64,000 bases of DNA, from assembly GCF_049116215.1 (NCBI RefSeq), contig NZ_JAGDZB010000006.1, positions 310,001 through 374,000 of the forward strand. The letters run 5' to 3'. A program made the position numbers and the translations under genes. The notes under the pieces were generated by a model. It made no database searches. It saw nothing but the letters and a program-made list of their open reading frames with translations, and had not been told where the DNA came from. Positions 33,953 through 42,146 of the stretch are shown here, piece after piece; the stretch's first letter is position 1; each line of letters opens with the position of its first letter. Source of the DNA: Shimia sp049116215 (GTDB lineage: Bacteria; Pseudomonadota; Alphaproteobacteria; Rhodobacterales; Rhodobacteraceae).

Positions 33953-34459
33953 ATGCGTGTATTGGGAATCGATCCGGGCTTGCGAAACATGGGCTGGGGC
34001 GTGATTGACGCCGACGGCAGCAAGATGAGCCATGTGGCCAATGGCGTGTGTCATTCGGTTGGGCAAGATTTGGCTGCGCGCTTGCTCTCTCTGCATGAAC
34101 AGCTCACCGATGTGGTGGCGCGGTTTCTTCCGGATCATGCGGCGATTGAGCAGACCTTTGTGAACAAAGACGGCGCCGGGACACTGAAGCTGGGTCAGGC
34201 GCGTGGCATTGCGCTTTTGGTTCCAGCGCAGGCGGGATTGCACATTGGTGAGTATGCGCCAAACAAGGTGAAGAAAACTGTTGTCGGCGTGGGTCATGCG
34301 GAGAAGCATCAGGTGGAGCATATGGTGAAGTTGCAATTGCCGGGCGTGAAAATTGCCGGGGCGGATGCGGCCGATGCTTTGGCCATTGCCATGTGCCACG
34401 CCCACTACGCGCGGGCCGGAGCGGGCTACGCTGAAGCATTGAAGAGGGCGCAGGCATGA
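33953..34459 (+). CDS. ruvC: Crossover junction endodeoxyribonuclease RuvC
   Basis: A 168-residue Holliday-junction resolvase. The RNase H-like acidic residues are in MRVLGIDPG (Asp7), AAIEQTFVNKD (Glu) and GADAADALAIAMCHAH (two Asp). The ATG at 33953 starts the usual MRVLGIDPG; an ATG at 33941 lacks a binding site. The stop overlaps ruvA (ATGA). Operon ruvC-ruvA-ruvB. Confidence 0.93.
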   Translation: MRVLGIDPGLRNMGWGVIDADGSKMSHVANGVCHSVGQDLAARLLSLHEQLTDVVARFLPDHAAIEQTFVNKDGAGTLKLGQARGIALLVPAQAGLHIGEYAPNKVKKTVVGVGHAEKHQVEHMVKLQLPGVKIAGADAADALAIAMCHAHYARAGAGYAEALKRAQA

Positions 34460-35169
34460 TTGGCAAGATTTCCGGGCGGCTCGAGTATCGCAGTACGGAT
34501 CATGTGCTGATTGATGTGCGCGGTGTGGGCTATATGGTTTATTGTTCGGATCGAACACTTGCGGCGTTGCCAAGCGTGGGCGAGCCGGTTGCGCTATACA
34601 CGGACCTATTGGTGCGTGAAGATCTGCTGCAGCTTTTTGGCTTTCCAAGCTTGTTTGAAAAGGAATGGCACCGTTTGCTGATGAGCGTTCAGGGCATTGG
34701 CGCAAAGGCGAGCTTGGCAATCCTTGGGGCTTTGGGCGCAGATGGTGTGAGCCGGGCTGTGTCGTTGGGCGATGTCGCGGCGATTAAAGCTGCCAAAGGT
34801 GTTGGGCCCAAAACAGCGCAACGTGTTGTGATTGAACTAAAAGACAAGGCGCCGGAGCTTATGGCACTGGGAGGCAGCCTTGGGGAAACTCTGACCTCTG
34901 TGTCCGGAGAGGACGACGCGGGGGCGGACGATGTGATTGAGGATGTGGCTCGTGCACCGATTGCTTCTGGTGGCGCGTCTGCGGCAAGCGGCGCAGCGGC
35001 AGCGGCCTCGATGAGTGTGCAGGCGGACGCTTTGTCGGCTTTGGGGAACCTTGGTTATGGGCCTGCTGACGCGGCTGGCGCGGTGGCGCAGGCGGCAGGA
35101 GAAGATCCTGAAGCGGATACGTCAGGGTTGATCCGAGCTGCGCTTAAGCTGTTGGCGCCAAAGGGGTAA
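34456..35169 (+). CDS. ruvA: Holliday junction branch migration protein RuvA
   Basis: A 237-residue protein that binds Holliday junctions and loads RuvB. The N-terminal OB domain begins MIGKISGRLEYRSTDHVLID, the HhH region contains GIGAKASLAILGALG and GVGPKTAQRVVIELKDK, and domain III at the C terminus ends AALKLLAPKG. The linker (about 145-190) is unusually long and rich in Ala, Ser and Asp, making the protein about 30 residues longer than E. coli RuvA. Confidence 0.92.
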   Translation: MIGKISGRLEYRSTDHVLIDVRGVGYMVYCSDRTLAALPSVGEPVALYTDLLVREDLLQLFGFPSLFEKEWHRLLMSVQGIGAKASLAILGALGADGVSRAVSLGDVAAIKAAKGVGPKTAQRVVIELKDKAPELMALGGSLGETLTSVSGEDDAGADDVIEDVARAPIASGGASAASGAAAAASMSVQADALSALGNLGYGPADAAGAVAQAAGEDPEADTSGLIRAALKLLAPKG

Positions 35170-35172
35170 ATC

Positions 35173-36216
35173 ATGGAACAACCTGATCCGACACTGCGCC
35201 CGGAAGCCCGCCCGGAGGATGCGGACCGTGCGCTGCGCCCGCAGGAGCTGGATGCGTTCATTGGTCAAGCAGAAGCCCGCGCCAACCTGCGGATCTTTAT
35301 TGAGAGTGCACGCCGCCGTGGTGAAGCGATGGACCACACATTGTTCCATGGACCGCCCGGTTTGGGGAAAACCACTTTGGCGCAAATCATGGCGCGGGAG
35401 CTGGGGGTGAACTTCCGAATGACCTCGGGTCCCGTGTTGGCCAAGGCCGGTGATCTAGCGGCGATCCTCACCAACCTGGAAGCCAGGGATGTTCTTTTTA
35501 TTGATGAAATTCATCGTCTCAACCCTGCAGTGGAAGAAGTCCTCTATCCGGCGATGGAGGACTTTGAGCTTGATCTTGTGATCGGGGAGGGGCCAGCGGC
35601 GCGGACGGTTCGGATTGAATTGCAGCCGTTTACACTGGTGGGAGCGACGACGCGGTTGGGATTGCTGACCACGCCATTGCGGGATCGTTTTGGGATTCCG
35701 ACGCGGTTGCAGTTCTACACAGAGGATGAGCTCAACGAGATTGTCACCCGCAATGCCAACAAGCTGGGGGTGCCTGCGCATGATGGTGGTGCGCGGGAGA
35801 TTGCGCGGCGCTCGCGCGGGACGCCCCGGATTGCCGGGCGCTTGCTGCGGCGGGTGGTGGATTTTGCCTTGGTCGAGGGTGACGGTGTTATCACAAAGTC
35901 CCTTGCAGATGGGGCACTTACGCGGCTTGGGGTGGACAATCTTGGCCTTGATGGGGCGGACCGACGGTACCTGCTTTTCATTGCTGAAAACTACGCTGGC
36001 GGGCCGGTGGGGATCGACACAATTAGTGCGGCATTGAGCGAAAGTCGGGATGCCATTGAAGAAGTGATTGAGCCGTTTCTCCTGCAGCAAGGCTTGATCC
36101 AGCGGACCCCGCGCGGGCGGATGTTGGCGCAGAAAGCCTGGACACATCTGGGCCTGAGCACGCCGCGGCCAAGGGACCAGAACGATCTGTTTACCCCGTC
36201 AAGCAACGGCAAATAG
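35173..36216 (+). CDS. ruvB: Holliday junction branch migration helicase RuvB
   Basis: A 347-residue AAA+ motor. Walker A is GPPGLGKTTL (about 57-66), Walker B FIDEIHRLN (about 107-115), sensor 1 GATTRLG and the arginine-finger region RDRFG follow; the C-terminal winged helix contains RTPRGRMLA. It starts three bases after the ruvA stop. Completes the RuvABC resolvasome. Confidence 0.95.
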   Translation: MEQPDPTLRPEARPEDADRALRPQELDAFIGQAEARANLRIFIESARRRGEAMDHTLFHGPPGLGKTTLAQIMARELGVNFRMTSGPVLAKAGDLAAILTNLEARDVLFIDEIHRLNPAVEEVLYPAMEDFELDLVIGEGPAARTVRIELQPFTLVGATTRLGLLTTPLRDRFGIPTRLQFYTEDELNEIVTRNANKLGVPAHDGGAREIARRSRGTPRIAGRLLRRVVDFALVEGDGVITKSLADGALTRLGVDNLGLDGADRRYLLFIAENYAGGPVGIDTISAALSESRDAIEEVIEPFLLQQGLIQRTPRGRMLAQKAWTHLGLSTPRPRDQNDLFTPSSNGK

Positions 36217-36227
36217 GGCATCGGTAT

Positions 36228-36268
36228 CACGTCGGTATTGTGACTGTTTCGCGGAGGTGCGGTTTTGA
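36228..36268 (+). repeat. Dispersed intergenic repeat, copy B
   Basis: Same ordered blocks as copy A (407-460): CACGTCGGTATTG, GACTGT, GCGGAGGTGCG, TTTTGAA. Here the GCGGAGG block supplies a ribosome binding site for the TTG start of the MazG-like gene. Confidence 0.55.
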
Positions 36269-36636
36269 AAGTGGAAGATGTTAACGCGATGACACAGGCA
36301 CCCACGGCAGCATTGGACCAAGCTGATGTGCGCGCGCTGACCAGGCAGGCGGCTGCGGTCTCCGACATTTATGCCGCGCGGTTTGGCATCGATCGGGATG
36401 CGACCTGGTATTTGGCCAAGATGACCGAAGAGTTGGGAGAGTTGCAATCGGCCTATCTGGCGACGCAGGGGGCGCAGCGCGGGGATATGTCCGCAGAAGA
36501 GGCGCGTCAAAACCTGACCGATGAAACCGCGGACCTGTTTGGCTTCCTGATGGTCTTTGCCAACTGGCAAGGCATCGATTTGGCGGAAGCCTTCGCGGCC
36601 AAATGGGGGCGTTATCTTCCCGATCAAGTTGACTGA
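36265..36636 (+). CDS. MazG-like nucleotide pyrophosphohydrolase
   Basis: A 123-residue all-alpha NTP pyrophosphatase-type protein. The metal-binding pattern is visible as KMTEELGELQ (E-x-x-E) and DETADLFGFL (E-x-x-D). Such enzymes hydrolyse NTPs or related nucleotides to monophosphates; the substrate here is unknown. Start: the TTG at 36265 has GGAGG seven bases upstream, but that site is inside a dispersed repeat; the ATG at 36289 (115 residues) has only a weak site. Follows ruvB by 48 bases. Confidence 0.75.
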   Translation: MKVEDVNAMTQAPTAALDQADVRALTRQAAAVSDIYAARFGIDRDATWYLAKMTEELGELQSAYLATQGAQRGDMSAEEARQNLTDETADLFGFLMVFANWQGIDLAEAFAAKWGRYLPDQVD

Positions 36637-37166
36637 GGAACGCCTGAGCTCTCGTATTTTGATGGCCAACCGTGTTCCTGCGAAGTGATTCCGTCGGTGA
36701 CACATCCAAAATCTCAGTTTGGCGCGGGGAAAATTCATGGCCAGAATGTGCCGTTTCTGTTCAATTTGAAGCAGTCGAGTTTTTCTAAAATGCAAAGTGC
36801 CAGCCGATGTGTTGGCAAAAGCTAAACGTGCGTCGCCTACGCGGGTTTTTAGTCAATTTTACTCGCTTGATCCCTTGCCCGAAGAACCGCTTGATTTCTC
36901 GGCGCTTGTGGCGATCAGGCATGGTTTTGGGGTCATTGAGATCACAGAAACATGTGTGATCTCTGTTTTGCATTTTGACCGCATTTATGTGGGATAACGC
37001 TCAATTTTTATGGGGTTTCGGAGGGTTAATCCCCTGTAAGGAATGCCGAAACCGCCCGTTAAGGAAAACAGTTTTGGTTGAAGCTCAAGAGTGAGCCGGT
37101 GGGAACCAAATCAAAATCAGCGCTCTCCTCTGACCAACGAAATAAACTTCTTACGGGTACAAGAAA
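36637..37166. other. 530-base intergenic region
   Basis: Between the MazG-like gene and the surface lipoprotein gene. Short frames here (for example 36797-36997 on the plus strand) have no convincing binding site or protein character. The right part holds a nested hairpin (37014-37053) and presumably the lipoprotein promoter. Confidence 0.5.
37014..37053 (+). other. Nested hairpin upstream of the lipoprotein gene
   Basis: GGTTTCGG (37014-37021) pairs with CCGAAACC (37046-37053), and within the loop GGG-TTAAT-CCC forms a small stem (about 37023-37033). It ends 114 bases before the lipoprotein ATG, so it may lie in the mRNA leader or mark the end of another transcript. Confidence 0.35.
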
Positions 37167-38078
37167 ATGCTGAACACATCTATCAAAGCCATGATGGCAG
37201 TTGGCGCTTTGGTGTCGATTGCAGGCTGCAAAAGCACAATCGAATCTTATGTCGAAAACGAAGTGGGTGACCGCCTGAATGATATGGCGGGTGACCGTCT
37301 TTATCTTGCACATGGTGATACTACTCTGAATGGTCGCGTCCAGACTGCGTCGATGTCGACAGATGGCGACGGCAATGTAACCGGGGGGGCGCCTGGCAGC
37401 GCCCGGAATGGCTCTTTGGAAATTGGGACCAATGTTGGCGAGCTTGAAAACTTGGAAATGAACAACGGCAGCGCAACCACCCGCTTTGGTGCTGACGGTG
37501 ACAGAATTGATGACGGCATGGATTCCTTGCTGATCACCGCGCGGTCTTCCAACGGTCAAAAGCGCGGTTGGATGGGCAACGCAGATGCGCTGGATTTTGA
37601 TCACCAGACCTTTGGCATGTGGGCCAACGGGGTGGGCACGTCGAGTGGCAGTGTGAGTGTGGGCAGCTTTGGCGATCGCACAGCGACAGCCGATATGCCA
37701 AGCAGTGGTTCTGCTACTTACTCCGGCCGTTCTGTTGGCATGGTTGTCACCACCGATGGACGCGCGCTTGTTGCGGAATCTCAGGTGGGTGTAACCACTT
37801 CTGATTTCTCCAGTGTCAGCGTGGCCAGCACCAACACATATGTGCGCAATCTGTCCGGTGGCAACGCCTGGCGTGGTCAACACCTGGACTTTGCCGGTAC
37901 CGGCACGGTTGACGGCAACGGGTTCACCGCGAACATCAACGGGGTTGTTGCGTTCAGCGCCGGCGACAGCGGCACGATGAACGGCGCCTTCTATGGTGAC
38001 AACGCCGAAGAGGTCGGAGGTACGTTCGAGATGAACGGGGCAATTGGCAATTACACGGGCGCCTTTGGAGGCAATTAA
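37167..38078 (+). CDS. TbpB-like surface lipoprotein (probable Slam client)
   Basis: A 303-residue lipoprotein. The lipobox SIAGC puts the lipidated Cys at residue 21. The mature part is Gly/Ser/Asn/Thr-rich and beta-strand-like. Its C-terminal stretch (about 260-303, NGVVAFSAGDSGTMNGAFYG then DNAEEVGGTFEM) is the small beta-barrel pattern of the transferrin-binding-protein-like (TbpBBD) family. Such proteins are moved across the outer membrane by Slam barrels, and a Slam gene follows after 87 bases. No TonB-dependent receptor is adjacent, so the ligand is unknown. A strong hairpin lies between the two genes. Confidence 0.75.
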   Translation: MLNTSIKAMMAVGALVSIAGCKSTIESYVENEVGDRLNDMAGDRLYLAHGDTTLNGRVQTASMSTDGDGNVTGGAPGSARNGSLEIGTNVGELENLEMNNGSATTRFGADGDRIDDGMDSLLITARSSNGQKRGWMGNADALDFDHQTFGMWANGVGTSSGSVSVGSFGDRTATADMPSSGSATYSGRSVGMVVTTDGRALVAESQVGVTTSDFSSVSVASTNTYVRNLSGGNAWRGQHLDFAGTGTVDGNGFTANINGVVAFSAGDSGTMNGAFYGDNAEEVGGTFEMNGAIGNYTGAFGGN

Positions 38079-38108
38079 GAAATTCGCTTTACAAGGCGAA
38101 TACGAACA

Positions 38109-38130
38109 GCCCCTCGCGACAGCGGGGGGC
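38109..38130 (+). other. Intercistronic hairpin between lipoprotein and Slam genes
   Basis: GCCCCTCGC (38109-38117) pairs with GCGGGGGGC (38122-38130), one G-U pair, with a GACA loop and no T-run after it. It could stabilise the upstream message or lower expression of the downstream gene. Confidence 0.45.
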
Positions 38131-38165
38131 AGCTCTGAAAAGGGCACAGCATTGGGGTAACCAGA

Positions 38166-39443
38166 ATGGCCAAGGTACTGTCAACAAAACTGCGCTTCTG
38201 TCTATTGGCGCTTGCGCTTTTGTTCGGGACAGGCGCGATTATGTCGGGACAGGCTCAAGCCAACACCCCCTCCGCAACAGCCCTGGAAATTGAGCGGTCG
38301 TTTGACACGGCCATGGCGGCGCTGGACGCGGGACAGCCTAAAGCGGCGATACCGCTGCTACAGGATATTCTGGCCTTTGATCCAAAACTGATCCGCGTGC
38401 GCCTTGAGCTTGCGCGGGCGTATTTTATGGCACAGCAGTGGGCGCGCTCGCGGGAAGAGTTTTTCCGGGTGTTGTCCGGTGATCTGCCTGACCCTGTGCG
38501 CAAGACGGTTTTGGCTTTCATTCGTCAGATCGATGCGCGCCGCGGCTTTGACTGGGATCTGTCGATTGGATTCACCACCGCCGGTGGCACGCGGACTTAT
38601 GACAGCGATATTGTGAATGCCAACACCGCCTTTGGGGTGCTGCCGTTTTCGATCACCCGCGCGGACGAAGAGCGTTTGCCAGCAGTAACCGCCACGGGGG
38701 CGATGAATTTCCGGCGAGCGCTGGGCAGCAATGCGGCTGGAACAACCACCTCACTGGGGTTTGCCAGCCTTGGGTTTGACCTGCTGGAGGCGGAAGGGCG
38801 GCGGTATGACAGCCTGCAACTTCGCGCCAAGTTTGGCTTGCGGCTGTTGTCTGAGAAGACCACTGCGTCGATTGCGCCTTTTGCCTCGACGCAATGGGCG
38901 GCAGGGGACCCCTATGAGGATCGGTTTGGCATTGAGGCAGCGTTTGAGCGCCGCAGCCTTATGGGCGGATCGGCCTACGGCGGTCTGTCCTATGCTGTTG
39001 TCGACAACCGGGCCAACTCGGCGTTTGACGGGCGGTTTATGTCCGCATTGGCCGGGTTCCGTCGGTCTGTTGGTGGCCGGTCCATTGTCGGGACGGAACT
39101 GTATTTTGAACGCCGGACCGCAGATCAGATGTGGGTCGGGCGTCAGGGCTATCAGAGCCTGAAGTGGAGCATTTATTCCTCCGTGGATGTGGGTCGGGGC
39201 TGGACCTTGTCGCCGCGGCTCTATGTGCGGCACCGAGATGTGCTGGAGCAGCACGCCTCCTGGGTGAACAGTGCAGATGAGACCGGGATTGGCGGCAGCT
39301 TGCGGGTTGAGAAAACCAACACGTTTTTGCCTGGCGGCTACACGCCCTATTTTCAGATTGATGCCGAGCGCATGCGCAGTGACGTAGAGGCGTTTAACTC
39401 GCGGGTGTTGGGGATTCAGATTGGCGTGGAGCGCCGGTTCTGA
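38166..39443 (+). CDS. Slam family outer-membrane protein (DUF560)
   Basis: A 425-residue protein with a signal peptide (about 1-33, SGQAQANTPS), a periplasmic TPR-like helical region (about 38-125, AMAALDAGQPKAAIPLLQDIL) and a C-terminal barrel of about 290 residues with alternating aromatic strands that ends in Phe (VERRF), the BAM recognition pattern. This is the Slam layout (surface lipoprotein assembly modulator), the type XI secretion component that translocates TbpB-like lipoproteins. It is directly downstream of such a lipoprotein. Its last 50 bases overlap the convergent DMT gene. Confidence 0.8.
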   Translation: MAKVLSTKLRFCLLALALLFGTGAIMSGQAQANTPSATALEIERSFDTAMAALDAGQPKAAIPLLQDILAFDPKLIRVRLELARAYFMAQQWARSREEFFRVLSGDLPDPVRKTVLAFIRQIDARRGFDWDLSIGFTTAGGTRTYDSDIVNANTAFGVLPFSITRADEERLPAVTATGAMNFRRALGSNAAGTTTSLGFASLGFDLLEAEGRRYDSLQLRAKFGLRLLSEKTTASIAPFASTQWAAGDPYEDRFGIEAAFERRSLMGGSAYGGLSYAVVDNRANSAFDGRFMSALAGFRRSVGGRSIVGTELYFERRTADQMWVGRQGYQSLKWSIYSSVDVGRGWTLSPRLYVRHRDVLEQHASWVNSADETGIGGSLRVEKTNTFLPGGYTPYFQIDAERMRSDVEAFNSRVLGIQIGVERRF

Positions 39444-40269
39444 TCCGGGACAAAAGGGCGGAAGCGATGCCGGCGCTGATGATGAGGCTGAGGCCAAGCC
39501 ACGTATAGGCGTCGGGCAGGTCTTCAAAAACCAGCCAGCCAAGCGCCACCGCGCTGACCAGTTGCAGGTAGACAAATGGTGCAAGCACGGCGGCTTCGGC
39601 GCGGGCATAGGCAAACAACAGCAGGAAGTTTCCGCCCATCGACAGGATCGCGCTGGTAGCGGTGAGGCCGGCCAGGGTGAGCGTCATCGGCGGGATCTGG
39701 GTCAGGCAGAAGGGCGTCATCATAACCGCTGCCAGGAACAGCTGGGTGAACAGCAGACTGGTGGGGCGCGCAATTGGGGCGAGCCAGCGCGACGCTGTGA
39801 GGAAGGCGCCGTAGAACAGTCCTGCGGCCAGGGCCCAGAGCAGGCCGGGTGACATATCAAAGCTGGGGCGGACCACAAGCATCACGCCAAGGAAACCGAG
39901 GCCCATAAGCGCGCTGCGGGCGCGGGTGACGGTTTCGCCAAGCAGCAAGACGGACAGCAGGTAGGAAAACAGCGGGCCAATGAAAAAGGCGGCAAACACA
40001 TCCGCCAGCGGGGCGGATTGCAAAGCGGTCTGGATGCAGGTGATGCCGCCGGTGAGCAGGGCCGCGCGCAGCCAGATGCGCCAGTTGGTCAGCAGGCGCA
40101 GGGTCTCTGGCCGCAGCAATGGCAGCGCGATCAGGCTGCCGAGCACAAAGCGTGACCAGGCGACAAACAGCGGGCTGGTGCCGTGGACCTGAGTCATGAG
40201 TTTGCCAGCGGTGTCCCCGGCTGGGATCATCGACATGGCGACAAACATCAAGGCAAAGGTTTTCCACAT
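39394..40269 (-). CDS. DMT-superfamily (EamA) transporter
   Basis: A 291-residue inner-membrane protein with about ten hydrophobic segments forming two EamA repeats, starting MWKTFALMFVAMSMIPAGDTAGKLM. EamA proteins export metabolites such as amino acids; substrate unknown here. I chose the ATG at 40269; the longer frame to 40575 is not hydrophobic and runs antisense over the dacB start. Convergent with the Slam gene, divergent from dacB. Confidence 0.82.
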   Translation of the reverse strand: MWKTFALMFVAMSMIPAGDTAGKLMTQVHGTSPLFVAWSRFVLGSLIALPLLRPETLRLLTNWRIWLRAALLTGGITCIQTALQSAPLADVFAAFFIGPLFSYLLSVLLLGETVTRARSALMGLGFLGVMLVVRPSFDMSPGLLWALAAGLFYGAFLTASRWLAPIARPTSLLFTQLFLAAVMMTPFCLTQIPPMTLTLAGLTATSAILSMGGNFLLLFAYARAEAAVLAPFVYLQLVSAVALGWLVFEDLPDAYTWLGLSLIISAGIASALLSRIRTGAPRQSESPTPAS

Positions 40270-40390
40270 GTATGCGGGGTAACATGTTTGTTCTGAGACA
40301 AAAAGTCGGTGTATTGATGCGGGATTGCAAACAGAGAATTGCGGAACGGCGGGTTGAACCGGCGGGGCGCAAAAGGCTAAAGTTTTACAC

Positions 40391-41887
40391 ATGACGAAGG
40401 TATTTTCCCGCCGTGCATTTTTGAGTTTGAGCGTTGCGTCGCTTGGTACGTCTGTTTTGGCGGACGCCCCGGCGCGCTCCTTACGGCCTGTTTTGCGGCC
40501 GTCATCAGCCCGAGCTTTGCCCAAGGCCGCACCAGCAGCGGACGCGTTGATCCGCGACAGCGGGCTGACCGGCAAGGTCAGTTTTGCGGTGGCGCGGATG
40601 GGGGATGGCGCGGTGCTGGAAGGGCATCAGGCCAGCAGCGGTTTGCCGCCTGCCAGTGTCACCAAAGTTCTCACCGCGCTTTATGCTTTGGCTTACCTCG
40701 GGCCCAACCATCGGTTCCAGACCAGTTTGGTGGCCGTGGGCAATATTTCTAACGGGGTGCTGCGCGGCGATCTGGTGCTGCGCGGGGGCGGCGATCCAAC
40801 GCTGGACACCAATGGTCTGGCGGATCTGGCGCGCACGTTAAAAGCGGCGGGCGTGCGGGAAGTCAGGGGGCAGTTTCTGGTCTGGGGCGGGGCTTTGCCG
40901 TCGGTTAAACGGATTGACAAGAAACAGCCGGATCACGCGGGGTATAACCCGGCCGTGTCGGGCATTTCGTTGAACTACAATCGTGTGCATTTTGAATGGA
41001 AACGTGGGTCCAACGGCTATTCCGTGGCCATGGACGGGCGCAGCGACAAATACCGGCCCGAAGTCGATGTCGCGCGCATGAAGATCGTGAAGCGCAGTGT
41101 GCCGGTTTACACCTACAAGTCGCAAGGCGGGCAGGATCATTGGACCGTGGCCAGCGGCGCGCTGGGCAAAGGCGGTGCGCGGTGGTTGCCGGTGCGCGAG
41201 CCGGAGATCTATGCGGGTGAGGTTTTCCGGACCTTGGCGCGGGCGCATGGGATTACCCTAAAGGCGCCAAAGAAAACGCAAACCCCGCCGCGTGGCGCGG
41301 TGTTGGCGCGCAAGAGCAGCCCGGCTCTCAAAGACATCCTCAAAGCCATGTTGAAATATTCCACCAATCTCACTGCGGAGATGGTGGGCATGGCCGCCAG
41401 CCAAGCCCGTGGAGCGCAGCCAGGCTCGGTCAAAGCCTCTGCGGCTGCGATGAATGCCTGGGCGTCCGAAAGCTTGGGTATGCGCGGCGCAGCGCTGGTG
41501 GATCACTCCGGATTGGGAGAGAAGTCGCGGTTGCGGGCGGATGAAATGGCGCTGATGCTGGCGCAGGCGGGGCAACATGCGGTGCTGCGCCCGATCTTAA
41601 AAAACATCGCGTTGCGCGACGCCAATGGCAAGGTCAACAAAGGCCATCCGTTGAAGGTGTTGGCAAAGACCGGCACGTTGCATTTTGTCAGTGCGCTGGC
41701 GGGGTATGTGACCACACCGGATGGGCGTGATTTGGCTTTTGCAATTTTTGGCGCCGATATAAATGCGCGCGACCGGTTGATCGGCGCGGATCGGGAGCGG
41801 CCTCAGGGGGCGCGGACCTATAATGGGCGTGCCAAGAAGTTACAGCAAAAGCTGATTGAGCGGTGGGGCACGGTATACGGCGCTTGA
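40391..41887 (+). CDS. dacB: D-alanyl-D-alanine carboxypeptidase/endopeptidase (PBP4, S13)
   Basis: A 498-residue penicillin-binding protein that trims and cleaves peptidoglycan cross-links. The three active-site motifs are SVTK (Ser89, Lys92), YSTNL and KTGTLHF near the C terminus. The N terminus SRRAFLSLSVASLG is a signal peptide with a twin-Arg character. It is periplasmic. Starts from ATG at 40391. Divergent from the DMT gene (121-base gap). Confidence 0.9.
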   Translation: MTKVFSRRAFLSLSVASLGTSVLADAPARSLRPVLRPSSARALPKAAPAADALIRDSGLTGKVSFAVARMGDGAVLEGHQASSGLPPASVTKVLTALYALAYLGPNHRFQTSLVAVGNISNGVLRGDLVLRGGGDPTLDTNGLADLARTLKAAGVREVRGQFLVWGGALPSVKRIDKKQPDHAGYNPAVSGISLNYNRVHFEWKRGSNGYSVAMDGRSDKYRPEVDVARMKIVKRSVPVYTYKSQGGQDHWTVASGALGKGGARWLPVREPEIYAGEVFRTLARAHGITLKAPKKTQTPPRGAVLARKSSPALKDILKAMLKYSTNLTAEMVGMAASQARGAQPGSVKASAAAMNAWASESLGMRGAALVDHSGLGEKSRLRADEMALMLAQAGQHAVLRPILKNIALRDANGKVNKGHPLKVLAKTGTLHFVSALAGYVTTPDGRDLAFAIFGADINARDRLIGADRERPQGARTYNGRAKKLQQKLIERWGTVYGA

Positions 41888-41951
41888 GATGCCGCTATTC
41901 CCGCTATGACTGTAAACGCACATTCTAAGCCCTTCTGCCTTTTCAAATTTC

Positions 41952-41980
41952 TTGACGTGGCTTTGCGGCGTCGTTGATAG
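41952..41980 (+). promoter_or_regulatory. Possible promoter upstream of the first tandem kinase
   Basis: TTGACG (41952-41957), 17-base spacer and TGATAG (41975-41980), about 166 bases upstream of the kinase start. The -35 is good, the -10 weak. Confidence 0.3.
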
Positions 41981-42146
41981 TTTTATCAATGGGTTCGCGA
42001 TGGCTTACGGCGCAGCAAGAGCAATCAACCAGTTAGCGCGCCAGCCACAAGACGTGAGCGGCAAGGTTTCGGTAACCAGTTCGGAGTAATTTGAACTAGA
42101 GTTTAATTGCCCACAGTCATTGGGCCGTCAGGTTGCAGGATGAGAC

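Noticed and set aside
36797..36997. 66-codon plus-strand frame in the 530-base intergenic region
   Set aside because: No convincing ribosome binding site and no family; composition is not gene-like.
40270..40575. 102-codon N-terminal extension of the DMT gene
   Set aside because: Polar, unlike EamA proteins, and antisense to the dacB start.
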